Position numbers and translations under genes: made by a program
The notes under the pieces: generated by a model
Told to the model about the DNA's origin: nothing
The model's input: only the letters and a program-made list of their open reading frames with translations
Databases searched by the model: none
NCBI GenBank assembly: GCA_963969395.1
Contig: OZ017797.1
Coordinates: 5,580,001-5,644,000 of the forward strand
Direction of reading: 5' to 3'
Source: Pseudoscleropodium purum
Taxonomy: Eukaryota; Streptophyta; Bryopsida; Hypnales; Brachytheciaceae
Length of the DNA: 64,000 nucleotides
Part shown: positions 61,471-64,000 of the stretch, one piece after another
Layout of the letters: every line of letters begins with the position of its first letter
How positions within the stretch are numbered: the stretch's first letter is position 1

Positions 61471-63271
61471 TTCATCCTATCATTGTGAAAAAAAATAAAA
61501 AAATTCTTTATAGAATTTAAATTAGATAAATTTTTATTTCAATGCAAGTACTTTACAAAAGAACCATTGAACAAACGACTTAAAGCAAATAGAGACAATA
61601 GAGACAAAATTTACATTTTTATTTTTATTTTTCATAAATATAACTAAAGATTATGAAGTTATAAAAGAATTATTGAACAAATGACTTAAAAGCAAAGTAT
61701 ACAATAGAGACAAATTTATCATTTTACTTTTACTTCTTTACAAATATAACTAAAGATTACAAAGTTAAAACCATATGTTTTAATTATAAGTCTATTGATT
61801 AAGACTATATTTGATTAAATATACAATATTATTAATTACCATTTACATTATTAAAGTATCAATTCAAACATTCAACAATTAAAAAAATCCTTTAATATAT
61901 TCATTAAATTTCATATTTTTATAATGTAAATGTTGTTCTACAAAAATGTTGTTCTCAAACTAAATGAAGTTAGACTTTCTAAGTCTTTAACAAATAGTTT
62001 TAAGTAGACTTTAGTACTATAAATTAGAATAAGTTGTTTTATACCTTTATTTTTTTATATTTGATCCTTTGGTTTTTGTTTGGTTTTGTGTCTTCTATGC
62101 ATTGATGCCTTTAGTTTATATTTTATGTTACAAACATGATAGGAAGAAGGAAAAAGCCGCATGTAGAAGATTCTAATTACATTTCTTTACACTTATTGAT
62201 AGAACAATCTAATATTGCTAAAAAATATAGCAAGGATTCTATTAGCAATGAACATATATGTGACAAAGGAAATTATTGCATTCTAAAGTGTAAAAGCAAT
62301 TTTGAAGATCAACCTTATTTATGCTCCAATAATTTTTTCTTGCATGCTATTATACAAAAATTTCATTTCATTTTTAAGATAATCAAGAACGGATTAAGGA
62401 ATATTTTTCCTCAAGTGGAGCCTTTACCTTGTTAGGAGACTTGTTGCCCATGTATACACCCAAAGAGATGTCCATATCATCTACTTTATGGAAGATTGCC
62501 ATATAGCCAAGGGAAACAATCACTTTTTCTTAGATTTTATGCATACATATACATTGATTATAAGTATTATAAGATTGTGATAAAGTTAGTCAAATTATCA
62601 CTTTTTGGTAGTATTTATATATACGCATATTTTGATTGTACAAAGATATAAGAATGCAATTTAAAAATAATCTTAACTTGGTCTTCATTTTAAATAATCA
62701 AGTTGAATTGTAATAATATTTGAATATGTCATGTGCAATCAAAAGTAGTCAAGAAATAATCAATGCAATGGTTTATATCAAAAATCTTAAATAAAAATGA
62801 ATGGAAGTTTGATTTAAGGGAAAGATGAATTGTACATTGAACAAGCACATGATATTATTTTCTAAAAGAGTTTTGTTTGTCTAATCACTAAACTATAGAA
62901 TATACTAGATTTATAAGTAAACTTTAATTAGCCTTGATTTTTCTTCTAAGATCCAATTCAATCAATTTTTATTTATTTTTAATTTTCTTACCAAATTTAG
63001 TTTATTTTTCAATTTTCAAAACTATATCAAATTTGTGTGTAATTTCAATCCTTTACATGTCACAACTATTTATTTTAGGTGAAACTTGAATGAAGTATTC
63101 TTTAATTGTTTGAAAGTAATTTCATATAGTATCTTTGCATTTAGAGAAAAAATTATAGATTATCTAAATGAACTAAGTTATTTGTATTAAAAAAATTCCT
63201 CTTTGAGTTTAAAATTTAATTCACTTTAAGATCTCAAGAATTTGTATGTATTTTTAAGTGTCATTCAAACA
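61471..63271. other. AT-rich intergenic DNA
   Basis: Two short segments near 61560 and 61670 are imperfect direct duplicates ('gaacaaatgacttaaa...caatagagacaaa'). The 99-codon ORF at 62136-62435 has an unusually even composition but matches no family I know. No gene is called. Confidence 0.45.
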
Positions 63272-63775
63272 TTAACCCCTAAAGGAATGAGGCCTTTTTT
63301 CTGCCAAAAAACATTGAAAACTGCCATCTCTATAGCAAAGAGTAAAAAAAAAATTTAATTGTTTTTTTCTCACATCTAACCATAGGATCTTACACCTCAC
63401 TAGTATAAAAAAGTGTGAAAAAAATTTCAGAATTTTTCACCACACAAATTGCAAGATATTTGCGTTTAAAGTGGAAAAAACAAGTTTTTCAGCACATTGC
63501 AAGATTGAGTTTTTAGACTTTGAACATTTTTTACTGAAATTTTTTGCACTACAAAGTTTTGAGCTTTAAATTTTTATAGTGAAGAATTGAATTGAGAGTC
63601 AGGGGAAAAAAACAGAAATTAAAAGAAAATTAATTTTCATTCTTGAGAAAATTGTTAAGTAGAAGTAGGTACGAGATAGAAGGAAAATCTAAAATATTCA
63701 TATATTTTAGATGGAATTAAAATGCACTAATTCCAATGGTGAGATTTCTTTAGCAAGTAAACTAAACCATGCAAA
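63272..63775 (-). mobile_element. TTAA-family subfamily element, copy E (partial)
   Basis: The copy opens TTAACCCCTAAAGG and aligns with copy I (31690-32616). The homology ends near 63775. The right terminus is either deleted or beyond the window. A short GC-rich patch (63835-63945) follows and is unrelated. Confidence 0.6.
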
Positions 63776-64000
63776 ATAAAAAAATTTGAAAAATTTGAAA
63801 AATTGCATTCGGAAATGAATCCTACAAGCAGAGTTGACAAGATGTCCGGACGCGAACGCAGCGTCCACCCCATCCCCCCCGCCCGTCTGCCCCGACGGCC
63901 CTATTTCCCTCAACCGCCCTACCCAAACTGCCCCGCAGTCACTCCCTTAATCTTTAAACAATTAAATGTTAAATGAAGTGCAATGGTTCACGATTTGTTA

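Noticed and set aside
62136..62435. 99-codon ORF
   Set aside because: No family resemblance and no splice or promoter context. Such lengths occur by chance in this much AT-rich DNA.
1..64000. CRISPR arrays, bacterial operons or prophage
   Set aside because: Introns, plant gene families and plant transposons dominate, and no regularly spaced direct repeats were seen.

Overview
The window looks like nuclear DNA of a land plant, probably a seedless lineage (bryophyte or lycophyte grade). The evidence is a split plant-type nuclear gene for the chloroplast RNase III-like splicing factor RNC1, a plant DUF4094-type GT31 galactosyltransferase, spliceosomal introns throughout, a plant LRR receptor kinase relic, and a chromodomain Ty3/gypsy element of fungal-like (Tcn1-like) appearance, a lineage known from mosses and lycophytes. 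The lineage assignment is inference. Most of the window is AT-rich repeat-derived DNA; the genes stand out as GC-richer islands.

Layout. 1-2890: the 3' part of a decayed Ty3/gypsy chromovirus (protease remnant, an RT start fused to the RNase H end by an internal deletion, integrase, chromodomain, polypurine tract, 3' LTR). 3077-7440: a 930-bp TTAA-flanked element, hairpin MITE-like repeats, and a cluster of a second dispersed repeat. 8013-25189 (minus): a dispersed, decayed LRR receptor-like kinase gene whose exons run from a signal peptide through LRRs, a transmembrane segment and an RD kinase, with at least six in-frame stops; its introns host other repeats (a CACTA-like MITE, another TTAA element, a SINE-like piece, a GC-richer island). 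26523-28155: a 1.6-kb element with long terminal inverted repeats. 28156-44425: AT-rich intergenic DNA with several more TTAA elements and a further dispersed repeat; 39960-41450 is a GC-richer patch with no resolved gene.

45652-46851 (plus): an intact, intronless, very GC-rich GT31 beta-1,3-galactosyltransferase, expected in the Golgi in arabinogalactan-protein glycosylation. 48013-48175: a small tandem repeat. 50759-51691: another full TTAA element. 54874-57846 (minus): a complete five-exon RNC1 gene. 60044-60642 (minus): a complete two-exon gene for a 135-residue single-pass membrane protein, tentatively a mitochondrial complex I accessory subunit. 61185-64000: more dispersed repeats.

The three intact genes are housekeeping genes of Golgi glycosylation, chloroplast RNA splicing and (tentatively) mitochondrial respiration. 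They show no operon-like relationship. No novel multi-gene system was found. The most notable non-gene signal is a family of non-coding elements flanked by TTAA with CCCCTAAA ends, a piggyBac-like signature that is unusual for a land plant.
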